DNA of 48,421 nt from Candidatus Krumholzibacteriota bacterium (GCA_024276305.1 JAJRXK010000081.1:1-48421), one strand, 5' to 3'; shown: positions 34,906-43,918, counted from the stretch's first letter. Numbers and translations are program-made. Notes: generated from the letters alone by a model not told the origin.

Positions 34906-35916
34906 TCAAAGGCGACCCACGAAATGGGTCCCCGCCTGCCCGTCGAGGGCGTCGACGAGAGACTCCGCGTCGGTCACCAGAGCCCGGTCCCCTCCTCCGC
35001 GGAGAAAATCGACCACCGCATCGACCTTGGGCCCCATGCTCCCGGCGGGGAAATGCCCCTCGGCCTTGAGAGCCTCGATCTCCCGGAGGGTCACTGCTCC
35101 CAGAGCCCGCTGCTTCGGCCCGTTGAAGTCCAAGTAGACCTGAGGAACCGCAGTCAGAATCACGAAGATCTCTGCCCCGATCTCCCGAGCGAGGACGCTG
35201 CTGGTGAGATCCTTGTCGATCACCGCCTCGACTCCCTCGTAGCGTCCGGTCTCCGCGTTGACGCAGATCGGAATCCCACCTCCGCCGCAGGCGAGGACGA
35301 TATGCCCCTCGGCCACGCTGTCGCCGATGCTCTGGCGCTGAATCACCCGCTTGGGGCGCGGTGACGGAACCAACCTTCTCCAACCTCGACCGGAATCCTC
35401 ACGCACATGCCATCCGAAGTCCTTGGCCCTCTGCTTGGCCACTTCCTCGGTGAGGAAAGGTCCGATGGGCTTGGTCGGATTCTCGAAGGCCGGATCGTCG
35501 GCATCCACCACCACCTGGGTCACGACGGTCTCCACGAAACGACGAATCTCCCGACGACGCAGATGGTTCAAGAGAGCTTGCTGCAGGATGTAGCCCAAGC
35601 TGCCTTGGGTCTGCGCCACGAGGACATCGAGGGGCATCGCGGGGACGTCGCTCGTGCAGGTCTCCTGCTGCAGGAGAAGATTCCCCACTTGTGGCCCGTT
35701 CCCGTGAGTGAGAACGAGGTTGTACCCGCGCTCGATGAGATTGATCAGACAATCGCAGAGCTGGTCCGCATTGTGCGACTGCTCCTCGTAACTCCCGCGC
35801 TCCCCCTTCTGGATGAAGGCATGTCCCCCCACCGCGATGACGGCGGTGGGGCGGTTGCGGCTGAGGCGTTCCGGAGTCTGAACCTCCGCTTTGGCGAAAT
35901 GAGGCTGCTGTGCCAT
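34906..35916 (-). CDS. arcC: Carbamate kinase
   Basis: 336 aa, slightly longer than the usual 310. Amino-acid kinase fold with AVGGHAFIQKG, THGNGPQVGNLLLQQE, ACGGGGIPI and the late AGSMGPKVDAVVDFL segment, all diagnostic. It uses carbamoyl phosphate and ADP to make ATP in arginine fermentation, or runs in reverse. No arcA (deiminase) or arcB (ornithine carbamoyltransferase) is nearby, so its pathway context is unclear. Start ATG 35916 has GGAG about 12 bases upstream; the open frame continues upstream but looks non-coding. Confidence 0.92.
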   Translation of the reverse strand: MAQQPHFAKAEVQTPERLSRNRPTAVIAVGGHAFIQKGERGSYEEQSHNADQLCDCLINLIERGYNLVLTHGNGPQVGNLLLQQETCTSDVPAMPLDVLVAQTQGSLGYILQQALLNHLRRREIRRFVETVVTQVVVDADDPAFENPTKPIGPFLTEEVAKQRAKDFGWHVREDSGRGWRRLVPSPRPKRVIQRQSIGDSVAEGHIVLACGGGGIPICVNAETGRYEGVEAVIDKDLTSSVLAREIGAEIFVILTAVPQVYLDFNGPKQRALGAVTLREIEALKAEGHFPAGSMGPKVDAVVDFLRGGGDRALVTDAESLVDALDGQAGTHFVGRL

Positions 35917-36155
35917 GAGTCGCAATATCTCCAGCAGAATAGAGGATCGGGGATCTCGCCACCATCGACCCCGGAATCGGAGCCCTCCTCGCGGCGCGCA
36001 ACGCTCATGATGCAGCATCTTTCGGGTCTCCGCCACACCCGTCCCCGGCTCCTGCTCGTCCTCTCGAGCACAAGCGACCGATGGATTTCGGGACAAGTGG
36101 CCTTCGGCTTGCTATCTTGGCCAGAAGAAGACTCGATCTCCGAGGGGGAAAGACC

Positions 36156-36710
36156 ATGTCGAGAGAACCGGACATCCAGGCCATCGGCACCCCGAATCCG
36201 CGGAGTGTGAAATTCCTCACCGACCGAACCCTCCTGGCCTCGGGCAGCGCGGACTTCCGGAGTCCGGATCACGCCATCCGCTCTCCCCTCGCCCATCGCA
36301 TCTTCGACCTCGAAGGGGTCGAGGGAGTCTTCATCTGTCAGAACTTCGTCACCGTGACCGCGATCGACGATGGGATGTGGTCTCGTCTCACCCCGGAGAT
36401 CACCGAAGCAATGAAGGCGTTCCTCGTGAGCGGTGAGGACATCGTCCAACCCTCTGCGACCGACCAGAACGCGCCGGAGGCCACCGAGGTCGAAGCCCGC
36501 ATCAAGGACATCCTGGACACTCAGATCCGGCCGGCCGTGGCCATGGACGGTGGAGACGTCGTCTTCGTCAGCTTCGAGGGCGGAGTCGTGAACCTGAAGA
36601 TGCAAGGGGCCTGCGGTGGGTGCCCCAGCGCCACCATGACCCTCAAGCAGGGCATCGAATCCCGCCTCCGTCATTTCGTCCCCGAAGTCCGCAGCGTCGA
36701 AGCGGTCTAA
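36156..36710 (+). CDS. nfu: Nfu-type iron-sulfur cluster carrier
   Basis: 184 aa. An N-terminal Nfu domain (about 8-95, starting QAIGTPNPRSVKF) is joined to a C-terminal NifU-type domain whose CGGCPS (C153, C156) binds a bridging [4Fe-4S] cluster. This is the domain order of mitochondrial and FCB-type Nfu proteins, not IscU. It delivers clusters to apoproteins and may serve SdhB, NadA or ArsS, all encoded in this window. A purine-rich GAGGGGG lies eight bases upstream of the ATG. Followed by the rhomboid gene after 13 bp. Confidence 0.92.
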   Translation: MSREPDIQAIGTPNPRSVKFLTDRTLLASGSADFRSPDHAIRSPLAHRIFDLEGVEGVFICQNFVTVTAIDDGMWSRLTPEITEAMKAFLVSGEDIVQPSATDQNAPEATEVEARIKDILDTQIRPAVAMDGGDVVFVSFEGGVVNLKMQGACGGCPSATMTLKQGIESRLRHFVPEVRSVEAV

Positions 36711-36723
36711 CAGGCGGAGGGTC

Positions 36724-37566
36724 GTGCGCCAGACCGAAGGAAGCGTCGTCTGTCCGGAGTGCGGACGCCTCGTGGCCATCGATGCCCCGGAATGTCCACA
36801 TTGCGGACGGTGGAGGCCCGGATTCTACGGCTTGGCTCCGGCCATCCAACGCCTCTTCGGCCCCCTCGAAGTGACGCAGGTATTGATGTGGGCCTGCGTC
36901 CTTCTCTACGCGGCCTCCCTCGCCCTCGATCCCGCCGGAGCGATGCGCAATTCCTCCCGGGGCTTTCTCGGCATTCTCTCGCCCGGCGGCAAAGCCCTCT
37001 ACCAACTCGGAATGACCGGTGGCTACGCGCTCGAGATGGGAGCTTGGTTCACGATCTTCTCTGCCACCTTCCTCCATGGTTCCCTGCTCCACATCTTCTT
37101 CAACATGATGTGGCTGCGATCGATCGGTCCCCTGGTGGAGGACCTCCTGGGGCCGGCTCGATTCTTCACCTTGTTCTCCGTGGCCGGCGCGGCCGGATTC
37201 GCACTCTCCAACTTCGCCAGTGGCACCCCCACCATCGGGGCCTCGGGCGCGATCTTCGGTCTCCTCGCGGCGGGAGTGGTCCTGGGCCGACACCACGGCG
37301 GCAGTTGGGGCGAACAGATCTCCCAACAGGCCATGATGTGGGCCGGACTCATCTTCGTGTGGGGACTCCTCTCCCCCTCCACCAACAATTGGGCCCACGG
37401 CGGCGGCTTCATCGCGGGTTGGCTGCTGACGCAGTTCTACCTCCGCCGCCCCCAGCGGACCGAGGGCGCGATCGACCAGCTCATCGCTCTGATCCTGGGA
37501 GTGCTCAGCGTCGGCGCCGTCCTCATCTCCTTCTGGCGGATCTCGTCCCAACTCTGGTTCCGCTGA
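36724..37566 (+). CDS. Rhomboid intramembrane serine protease with N-terminal zinc ribbon
   Basis: 280 aa. The N-terminus has a CPEC...CPHC zinc ribbon (C10, C13, C24, C27), then six or seven transmembrane helices. HGSLLHIFFNMMWLRSIG, GASGAIFG (nucleophile Ser174) and HGGGFIAGW (His225) supply the rhomboid dyad. It cuts transmembrane substrates within the bilayer; the zinc ribbon faces the cytoplasm and may regulate it or bind a partner. The start is GTG at 36724, directly after a GGAGG. Co-oriented with nfu, which starts its operon. Confidence 0.93.
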   Translation: MRQTEGSVVCPECGRLVAIDAPECPHCGRWRPGFYGLAPAIQRLFGPLEVTQVLMWACVLLYAASLALDPAGAMRNSSRGFLGILSPGGKALYQLGMTGGYALEMGAWFTIFSATFLHGSLLHIFFNMMWLRSIGPLVEDLLGPARFFTLFSVAGAAGFALSNFASGTPTIGASGAIFGLLAAGVVLGRHHGGSWGEQISQQAMMWAGLIFVWGLLSPSTNNWAHGGGFIAGWLLTQFYLRRPQRTEGAIDQLIALILGVLSVGAVLISFWRISSQLWFR

Positions 37567-37584
37567 GCACTCGGACCACGCAAG

Positions 37585-37615
37585 AGGGCCCACCCCGAGG
37601 GGTGAGCCCTTTCTC
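37585..37615. terminator. Terminator between rhomboid and YceI genes
   Basis: AGGGCcCACCCC (37585-37596) pairs with GGGGTGaGCCCT (37599-37610), with one internal mismatch, followed by TTCTCTC on the plus strand. It serves the rhomboid gene and, read the other way, can end transcripts of the convergent YceI gene that stops at 37641. Confidence 0.75.
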
Positions 37616-37640
37616 TCGAGACCCGAAGCAACGAACGAGG

Positions 37641-38240
37641 TCAGCGCCCTGGCTCGTCCTCCACCGCCTCGATCTCGATCTCGATCTGTACGTCCTCGCC
37701 CAGCACCATGCCGCCCTGATCGAGAGCCGCATTCCATTCGATCCCGAAGTCCTTGCGTTGGATGGTCGTGGCCGCAGTGAATCCCGCGCGCTGACCACCC
37801 CAGGGATCGGGACCCGCGCCCAGGAACGAAAAGGTCATTTCGACCGGACGTGTCTGGCCGTGCAGGGTCAGGTCTCCGATCATCACCCACTGGTCGTCAC
37901 GCTTCTCGACCTTGGTGCTGCGGAATTCCAAAGTGGGGTACTGCTTCACGTCGAAGAAGTCCTTGCTGCGGAGATGCTTGTCGCGTTGGTCGTTCCCAGT
38001 ATCAACGCTATTGGCGACAATCTTCACCTCGGCCGAGGTCTGAGAGAGATCCGAGGCGTCGAATTCGATCTTCCCCTCCCAATCGGTGAACTGTCCCGTC
38101 ACCTTCGAGAAGAGGTGGCGAACTTTGAAACTCACGGTCGAGTGGGCGGTATCGACCCGCCAACTGCCGGCGGTCGCAACCTCGCCGAACCCGACGACGA
38201 GGACGAGAGCCACAAGGCTCGTGAGAGAGAATCGGTGCAT
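37641..38240 (-). CDS. YceI-family periplasmic protein
   Basis: 199 aa. Signal peptide (TSLVALVLVVGFGEVATAG) followed by the eight-stranded lipocalin-like YceI fold: WRVDTAHSTVSFKVRHLF, VDTGNDQRDKHLRSKDFFDV, YPTLEFRSTKVEK, LTLHGQTRPVEMTF and FGIEWN. YceI proteins bind long isoprenoid chains such as ubiquinone-type polyisoprenoids. An AAGGAG eight bases before the ATG supports this start. Divergent from the ABC exporter gene. Confidence 0.92.
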   Translation of the reverse strand: MHRFSLTSLVALVLVVGFGEVATAGSWRVDTAHSTVSFKVRHLFSKVTGQFTDWEGKIEFDASDLSQTSAEVKIVANSVDTGNDQRDKHLRSKDFFDVKQYPTLEFRSTKVEKRDDQWVMIGDLTLHGQTRPVEMTFSFLGAGPDPWGGQRAGFTAATTIQRKDFGIEWNAALDQGGMVLGEDVQIEIEIEAVEDEPGR

Positions 38241-38565
38241 GCTATTGGCTCCTTGGTATTGGGACCTCCTGGACTGCATCAGCGCGGCATCATCTAGGGA
38301 CGCCGATGCGTCGTCGGAGGTGGGCTATGTATACACCCACCTACTCGGCTCACCACGAGCTGAGACCCGTGGACTCTCGGATCCGGGGCGGACATCGGCG
38401 CAACATGTTGGGGAGCGGAAGCTTCGGCCGCTTGTCAAAGTCGCGTCAACTCTTGGTTCGGCCCGCTCCGGACTTCACTCCGGCAATCCTGGTCTCGGCC
38501 ACGCCGGACAGAAGAGCCGAATCCCCCGAGACGAAATCGGTGTTTCGCGCTAGCTTCGCTCGATC
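38241..38565. other. Divergent gene-free region
   Basis: About 325 bp between the divergent YceI and ABC exporter genes. The only open frames (near 38306-38671) lack a sound ribosome-binding site and any recognisable domain, so I call no gene. Promoters for both genes should be here. No strong repeat or palindrome found. Confidence 0.5.
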
Positions 38566-40335
38566 ATGGAAGCTCTGTCTCGGGCCACCGCGCCCAGTCC
38601 CGCGAATCGACGCCTTCTCGGCCTGGCTCGACCCTGGTTGGGACGACTGCTCGTCGCGAGCGGACTCATGATCCTCGGGAGCGGAATCGGACTGGTGACG
38701 CCCATGGTCGCCGGGCGAGTAGTGGATGCTGCGCTGGTGGACGGCAACCTCCACCGACTCAACCGGATCGTGGTCTCGCTCATCACTCTCTTAGCCGCGC
38801 TGGGCCTGATCAGTTTTCTGGAGCACCTCCTACTGCGCACGGCGGGCGCGCTCATGCTGCAGCGCTTGCGCTCGCAGCTCTTCCATCACCTGCTCTCGAT
38901 GAGCCCCTCCTTTTTCGAGAATCGTCCCACCGGTGAGTTGATCTCCCGTATGGGCAGCGATCTGACCAAGGTCCAGGGAGCTCTCACCCAACAGATTCCC
39001 AACGGCATCCAAGCCCTCCTCAACTTCGTGGGAACGCTCATCTTTCTATTGGTGCTGCAGACCCGGCTCACCGTCCTGGCCCTCGCGGTCGTGCCCCCGG
39101 TGATTCTCATCGCGGTCGCATTCGGCAAACGCGTGGAGAGACTCTCACGGCAAGAGCGTGACGCGACCGCCGATGCCAGCGCAGTGGCCGAAGAGGCGAT
39201 GAGCGGGATCCACACCGTGCAGGCCTTCGATCAGGAGGATCACGAGAACCAACGATACCGTAGACGCTTGGATGGGCTCCTGTCGGTGCAGATCCGCAAC
39301 GCGCGCATCGAGGGAGCCTTCGCGGGTTCGGTCCAATTCGCGGCCTTCTCCGCCTTCGCAATCGTGCTCTGGTACGGAGGGCGGTTGATGCTCGAGGGCG
39401 CGATGACCCCAGGCCAGCTGACCTCCTTTCTGCTCTACACCTTCTCGATCGCCATCTCGGTGGGAACTCTCGGCGCCCTCTACGCGGCGTGGCGGGAGCT
39501 CAAGGGAGCCAGCGCCCGGATCTTCGAGCTTCTCGACACCCCGTCGGACATCCGGGAGGTCGACCGTCCCACTCCGCTCGGATCGGTCAGCGGCCGCATC
39601 CGCTTCGACTCCGTCTCTTTCGCCTATCCCAGTGATCCCGACCGCCTCGCCCTCGATCGCGTCGAGGTCCAGATCGAACCCGGCGAGGTGGTCGGCCTGG
39701 TCGGACCCAGTGGCGCCGGCAAGAGCACGATCTTTTCCCTCTTGCTCCGATTTCACGATCCCAACGAGGGCCGAGTTCTCCTCGACGGCATCGACCTGCG
39801 CGAACTCTCGATGAGTGAACTCCGGCGAAGCATCGGAATCGTGCCTCAGGACATTTTTCTCTTCTCGGGAACGGTCCGCGAGAACCTTCACTATGCCCGC
39901 CCCGAAGCCACTCAGGCCGAAGTCGAACGCGCGGCGGAACTCGCCGGTGCTCACGAATTCATCGAGCGGCTCTCCCAGGGATACGACACTTCGATCGGGC
40001 AGCGCGGAGTCCGACTCTCGGCTGGCCAGCGACAACGCATCGCCATCGCGCGGACCTTTCTCAAGGACCCTGCGATTCTGCTCCTGGACGAAGCGACCAG
40101 CGCCCTCGATCCCGACTCCGAACAGCGAGTTCAGGATGCGCTGAACGAACTCCTGCGCGGGCGTACCACTCTGGTCATTGCCCACCGACTGGTGACTGCA
40201 CAACGGGCCGATCGCATCTTGGTTCTGGAGGAGGGAAGAGTCGCCGACGTCGGTCACCACCGAGAGCTCTTCGAGAAGAACGAACTCTACCGCCGCTACT
40301 GGAAGTTGCAGTCCCTGCAGCGAGAAGCCGGCTGA
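38566..40335 (+). CDS. ABC exporter of the MsbA/lipid-flippase type
   Basis: 589 aa half-transporter with six transmembrane helices (about 20-310) fused to an ATP-binding cassette. Walker A GPSGAGKST, Q-loop VPQDIFLF, signature LSAGQRQRIAIARTFL, Walker B LLLDEATSALD and switch His in IAHRL are intact. It works as a homodimer. Candidates by family are lipid A/lipid flippase or drug export, but sequence alone cannot decide. The ATG has no obvious ribosome-binding site. It stops 2 bp before the downstream transporter start. Confidence 0.9.
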   Translation: MEALSRATAPSPANRRLLGLARPWLGRLLVASGLMILGSGIGLVTPMVAGRVVDAALVDGNLHRLNRIVVSLITLLAALGLISFLEHLLLRTAGALMLQRLRSQLFHHLLSMSPSFFENRPTGELISRMGSDLTKVQGALTQQIPNGIQALLNFVGTLIFLLVLQTRLTVLALAVVPPVILIAVAFGKRVERLSRQERDATADASAVAEEAMSGIHTVQAFDQEDHENQRYRRRLDGLLSVQIRNARIEGAFAGSVQFAAFSAFAIVLWYGGRLMLEGAMTPGQLTSFLLYTFSIAISVGTLGALYAAWRELKGASARIFELLDTPSDIREVDRPTPLGSVSGRIRFDSVSFAYPSDPDRLALDRVEVQIEPGEVVGLVGPSGAGKSTIFSLLLRFHDPNEGRVLLDGIDLRELSMSELRRSIGIVPQDIFLFSGTVRENLHYARPEATQAEVERAAELAGAHEFIERLSQGYDTSIGQRGVRLSAGQRQRIAIARTFLKDPAILLLDEATSALDPDSEQRVQDALNELLRGRTTLVIAHRLVTAQRADRILVLEEGRVADVGHHRELFEKNELYRRYWKLQSLQREAG

Positions 40336-40337
40336 GA

Positions 40338-41582
40338 GTGCGGGCCCGATTCTCGGCCATCGGCCCCGGCATCGCCATCGCGGCGACGGGAGTGGGGGCG
40401 GGAGACCTCCTGGCGGCCATGATCGCCGGTGCCGAAGTGGGACCGGTCCTGCTGTGGGCCATCGCCTGGGGAGCCCTCCTCAAATTCGTCCTCAACGAGG
40501 GCATCGCCCGATGGCAACTCGGCACCGGAGAGGCCTTCCTCGAAGGGTGGTTCGCACGCACTCCGCGCTGGGCCCAGCTCTACTTCATGACCTACCTCGG
40601 ACTCTGGGGAATCATCGTCGCGGCGGGCCTGATGAGCGCCTGTGGAGTGGCCGCCCAGGCCCTCACCGCTTGGGGCCGTCCCGCCCCCTGGGCCATCGCC
40701 CACTCCCTCCTCTGCCTGGCCTTGGTCCTGCGGGGAAGCTACGCCTCGTTCGAGACCATCATGCGCTGGCTCGTGGGGATCATGTTCGTCACCCTGGTGG
40801 GCAGCCTGGTGCTGCTCCGCCCCGAGTCGAGCGCCCTGGTCACGGGACTGGTGGTGCCTCGCATGCCCTCCGGATCGGCGGCAGCGCTGCTCTCGCTGAT
40901 GGGAGGAGTGGGGGGCAGCGTCACCCTGCTGAGCTATGGCTATTGGATCCGGGAGAAGGGGTGGCGAGGGAAGGAATCGCTGGCCAAGGTCCAGCTCGAC
41001 CTCGCCACGGGCTATTTGCTCACCGGGATCTTCGGAATGGCCGTGCTCAGCCTCGCCTCGATCGCCCTCGCGGACCACCGCGGAGTCTTCCCCGCCGGCA
41101 GTGCCGGGTTGGTGGTCTGTGCCGACGCGATCGGAGCCGCGGCCGCCCGGGATCTGGGACCCAGCGCGGGCCCCGTCCTCCGATTCCTCTTCCTAGTGGG
41201 AGTCTGGGGAGCCGTGGCCACCAGCACCCTGGGGGTCTGGCAGGGAGTCCCCTACCTCTTCTCCGATGCCTGGGGCGCCTTCCGCCGGAAGCCCGCCGGC
41301 CGAGTCGACCCCCGCGGCCGGCGCTACCGGCTCGGACTTCTCTACCTCGCGCTGCCTCCCATGCTCCTGCTCATCGCCGAAAGGCCGGTCTGGATGATTC
41401 GCACCTACACCCTCACCAGTGCCCTCTTCATGCCCCTCCTCGCCTCCAGCCTCCTGTGGATGAACGGGAATTCCGAATGGGTGGGAACCCTCCGCGCCGG
41501 GCGCCTGGCCCGAGGGGCCCTGGGCGCCGTCCTCCTGCTATTCTGCGCCATCCTCTTTCGCAAGGTCCTCGACTTGTTGTAG
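40338..41582 (+). CDS. Nramp-related transporter with altered metal-site motifs
   Basis: 414 aa, about eleven transmembrane helices, clearly in the Nramp superfamily by the pattern GPGIAIAATGVGAGDLLAAM, LNEGIARWQLGTGEAFLEGW and the later IREKGWRG. The TM1 DPGN metal-binding motif is replaced by TGVGAGD, and the TM6 MPH-type motif by GGVGGSVTLLSYGYW. This variant group occurs in several non-proteobacterial phyla; it probably does not carry Mn/Fe in the usual way. Start is GTG at 40338, 2 bp after the ABC exporter stop, so translation is probably coupled. Confidence 0.85.
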   Translation: MRARFSAIGPGIAIAATGVGAGDLLAAMIAGAEVGPVLLWAIAWGALLKFVLNEGIARWQLGTGEAFLEGWFARTPRWAQLYFMTYLGLWGIIVAAGLMSACGVAAQALTAWGRPAPWAIAHSLLCLALVLRGSYASFETIMRWLVGIMFVTLVGSLVLLRPESSALVTGLVVPRMPSGSAAALLSLMGGVGGSVTLLSYGYWIREKGWRGKESLAKVQLDLATGYLLTGIFGMAVLSLASIALADHRGVFPAGSAGLVVCADAIGAAAARDLGPSAGPVLRFLFLVGVWGAVATSTLGVWQGVPYLFSDAWGAFRRKPAGRVDPRGRRYRLGLLYLALPPMLLLIAERPVWMIRTYTLTSALFMPLLASSLLWMNGNSEWVGTLRAGRLARGALGAVLLLFCAILFRKVLDLL

Positions 41583-41692
41583 AGTGGAAGCAGTCCCTGT
41601 TCTTCCGCTGACCAACCTGTCCTCCCCGGTCCGTTTCGGTGCCCCCCGTAACGTGGTCGCAGTGCTGCGGCCACGTGGATGAGGAGTCGACG

Positions 41693-42982
41693 ATGCAGCA
41701 TTCTATCTGGCGCCCTCTCTCGGCGCTCTCTCTCCTTCTGTTCTCACTGTCCTTCGTTCCGGGCTGTTCCGAGCCCACCGCCCCGTTGACGCCTCCTCCC
41801 CCCGAGGGCACGGCGATCTTCCAGGGATCCTTCGGCGGGGCGGAGTTCGTCCTCCAGCGCCTGGACCAAACCGGCCCCGACGGGAGCTTCGTTCAGATCG
41901 AGCTGGTGGGGAAGAATCTCGCCGTCGACGACACCGGAGACGGGGTCACCATCGATGTCGCGGTGCGCAACCTGGCGGACCGGAGGGGAGCCCGGGTCAA
42001 TCTCTACCCGCAGTTGGTGGTCTGGTTGGAGAATCTTCGACCATCGGAAGTTCGGGTGACCAACGCCGACTTCGTGCTGCCCGATTCCCTCGCAGTCCTA
42101 CCCATCCTCCCCGGCGATTCGGTCTGGGGATTCGACTACAGCGACGAGCTGGGAGACGACGGCGTCCTGAGTCCGGGAGAGACCAGTGGATATCGCAGCT
42201 GGCACTTCTTGGACCCCGGCCTGGTCTCCTTCTCCTTCCGGGCGAATCTGCAATTCGGTCTCCAGCCCAATCGACCGACCGTCGGAGGCGTGGTGTTCAC
42301 CGACCTCAACCGCAACGGGATCTTCGACGGCGCCGAAGAGGGCACTCAACTGGGGAGTGTCCAGCTGGACCGTCCCGACGGAGGCCGCCAGATGGTCGAT
42401 GTCGGCCTCGACGGAAGCTGGTCCCTGCCGGCCAAGGAGGCGGGGCTCTACACCGTCACCTACCATCCTCCTCCCTTCGCCACCCCACTGCCCTTCTGCC
42501 TCACCACTCCCAATCCTCTCCGCGTCCTGCTGGCCCCGGCCCCCGAGGGCGGAGCCCGCTCCTACGACCAGGCCAATTTCGGGATCGATCCCGCGCCGTG
42601 TGTTTCCTCCGCGTTTCCTCCGGTGATCCTTCGGGACCGTCGGCCGGCCGACGTCCCTCGAGATCCCTATCAGCTCTTGGAGGTCCAGCTTCAGGACCGT
42701 CACCTCCTCCGCCTCCGCATCGGCTTCAGCGGGTGTAGCGGCGATCACCCCATCCGTCTCTTCGCCGGCGGACAATTCGCCGAGACCTCCCCCGAACAGA
42801 CCTGGGCCCTGCTCTCCCATGATTCCCGAGGAGAGCTCTGCCTGGCCTACTTCGAAGAGGAACGGGTCTTCGACCTCTCTCCCCTCATTCAGCGGCACCT
42901 GGACCAATACGGCAGCCGAGGTCCCTTCGACCTGGTCCTCGAGGACTTCTCCGGGGCCCAGCATCGGATCCGCGTACCCTAG
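41693..42982 (+). CDS. Large lipoprotein with an SdrD-B-like domain
   Basis: 429 aa. Lipobox SFVPGC acylates C25. An N-terminal beta-sandwich region (about 40-195) with LGDDGVLSPGETSGYRSW-like layout precedes a SdrD B-type module: GGVVFTDLNRNGIFDGAEEG (about 203-222), DGSWSLPAKEAGLYTVTY. A C-terminal part holds cysteines and GCSGDHPIRLFAG. Such Ca2+-binding B-domain repeats act as extended stalks in surface proteins. The function is unknown. AGGAG six bases before the ATG. A terminator follows. Confidence 0.75.
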   Translation: MQHSIWRPLSALSLLLFSLSFVPGCSEPTAPLTPPPPEGTAIFQGSFGGAEFVLQRLDQTGPDGSFVQIELVGKNLAVDDTGDGVTIDVAVRNLADRRGARVNLYPQLVVWLENLRPSEVRVTNADFVLPDSLAVLPILPGDSVWGFDYSDELGDDGVLSPGETSGYRSWHFLDPGLVSFSFRANLQFGLQPNRPTVGGVVFTDLNRNGIFDGAEEGTQLGSVQLDRPDGGRQMVDVGLDGSWSLPAKEAGLYTVTYHPPPFATPLPFCLTTPNPLRVLLAPAPEGGARSYDQANFGIDPAPCVSSAFPPVILRDRRPADVPRDPYQLLEVQLQDRHLLRLRIGFSGCSGDHPIRLFAGGQFAETSPEQTWALLSHDSRGELCLAYFEEERVFDLSPLIQRHLDQYGSRGPFDLVLEDFSGAQHRIRVP

Positions 42983-43023
42983 GCCCTTCGAAGGACCCGA
43001 CCCTCCTTCCCGGCCTGAAACGC

Positions 43024-43060
43024 GAGCCGCCCGCCACCTCCGACGGGCGGCTCGTTCCTT
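43024..43060 (+). terminator. Rho-independent terminator after the SdrD-B lipoprotein
   Basis: A perfect 10-bp stem GAGCCGCCCG (43024-43033) and CGGGCGGCTC (43044-43053) with a ten-base loop, followed by GTTCCTTG. It lies 42 bp after the lipoprotein stop and separates it from the nrtR promoter. Confidence 0.75.
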
Positions 43061-43100
43061 GCCGAGACCACCGAAATGGCCTAGATTGATCTCGTATTCA

Positions 43101-43121
43101 TTTGTGTCCCCGAGACACCAA
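43101..43121. promoter_or_regulatory. Candidate NrtR operator (21-bp palindrome)
   Basis: TTTGTGTC, five bases, GACACCAA: 7 of 8 positions pair. NrtR regulators typically bind a 21-bp palindrome; this one lies 42 bp upstream of the nrtR start and would control nrtR-nadA. The exact consensus in this lineage is unknown to me. Confidence 0.55.
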
Positions 43122-43163
43122 ACGTCCGGGCAACCACACCCACTCCCCCGGCCGGAGTCTTCC

Positions 43164-43889
43164 GTGACCGATCCTCTCATCAGTCCTCCCGCAGCGGAAC
43201 GGCATCGCTCCGCCGACCTCCCGCCGCTGCCGGTGACCGTGGATACGGTGATCTTCACGGTACTGGGAGAGGAGCTCCGAGTGTTGCTGGTTCGCCGGGC
43301 CGAATCGCGTTTCTTGGGGCTGTGGTCCTTGCCCGGAGGTTTCGTGCGCCCCGAGGAAGCCCTCGAGGCCGCGGCCCTGCGGGAGCTACGGGATGCGACC
43401 GGGGTGACCGACGTCTACCTCGAACAGCTCTACACCTTCGGCGACCCCGATCGAGACACCCGCGGACGGGTGATCAGCGTCGCCTACGTCGCTCTGCTGG
43501 CCGCGGACCGCTGTCCTCTCGTGCCCCACGAACTCGAAGCCGAAGCCCAATGGTTCAGCGTCTATGAACTGCCCGCCCTGGCCTTCGATCATCCCCGCAT
43601 GATCCAATCCGGACTGGAGCGCGTCCGCACCAAGCTCGAGTACACCACCATCGGATTGCAGTTGCTCCCGGCCACTTTCACTCTGGGGGAACTCCAGCGG
43701 CTCTACGAGATCATCCTCGATCGCCGCCTCGACAAGCGGAATTTTCGCCGCAAGCTCAAGCTCCTCGAGCTGGTCGAAGAGACCGGTCAGAAGAGGAGTG
43801 ACGGCAGAGGGCGCCCAGCGGCCCTCTATCGCTTCCGCCGCATCGATTTCGTCCAACTCCGTGAGCGTGGAATCCACGTTCCCTTTTGA
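43164..43889 (+). CDS. nrtR: NrtR-type Nudix-related regulator of NAD biosynthesis
   Basis: 241 aa. An N-terminal Nudix-like domain (about 22-150) is followed by a C-terminal winged helix (about 170-241; FTLGELQRLYEIILDRRLDK then FRRKLKLLELVEETG). The Nudix box is degenerate: GGFVRPEEALEAAALRELRDATG has RELRDATG where a hydrolase has REx2EExG, so it is likely a sensor of ADP-ribose-type ligands and not an enzyme. The position directly before nadA and a 21-bp palindrome upstream fit control of NAD synthesis. GTG start at 43164 with GGAG six bases upstream. Confidence 0.9.
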   Translation: MTDPLISPPAAERHRSADLPPLPVTVDTVIFTVLGEELRVLLVRRAESRFLGLWSLPGGFVRPEEALEAAALRELRDATGVTDVYLEQLYTFGDPDRDTRGRVISVAYVALLAADRCPLVPHELEAEAQWFSVYELPALAFDHPRMIQSGLERVRTKLEYTTIGLQLLPATFTLGELQRLYEIILDRRLDKRNFRRKLKLLELVEETGQKRSDGRGRPAALYRFRRIDFVQLRERGIHVPF

Positions 43890-43918
43890 ATCCCTTCGGC
43901 CCTTGGCCTGGAGCCACC

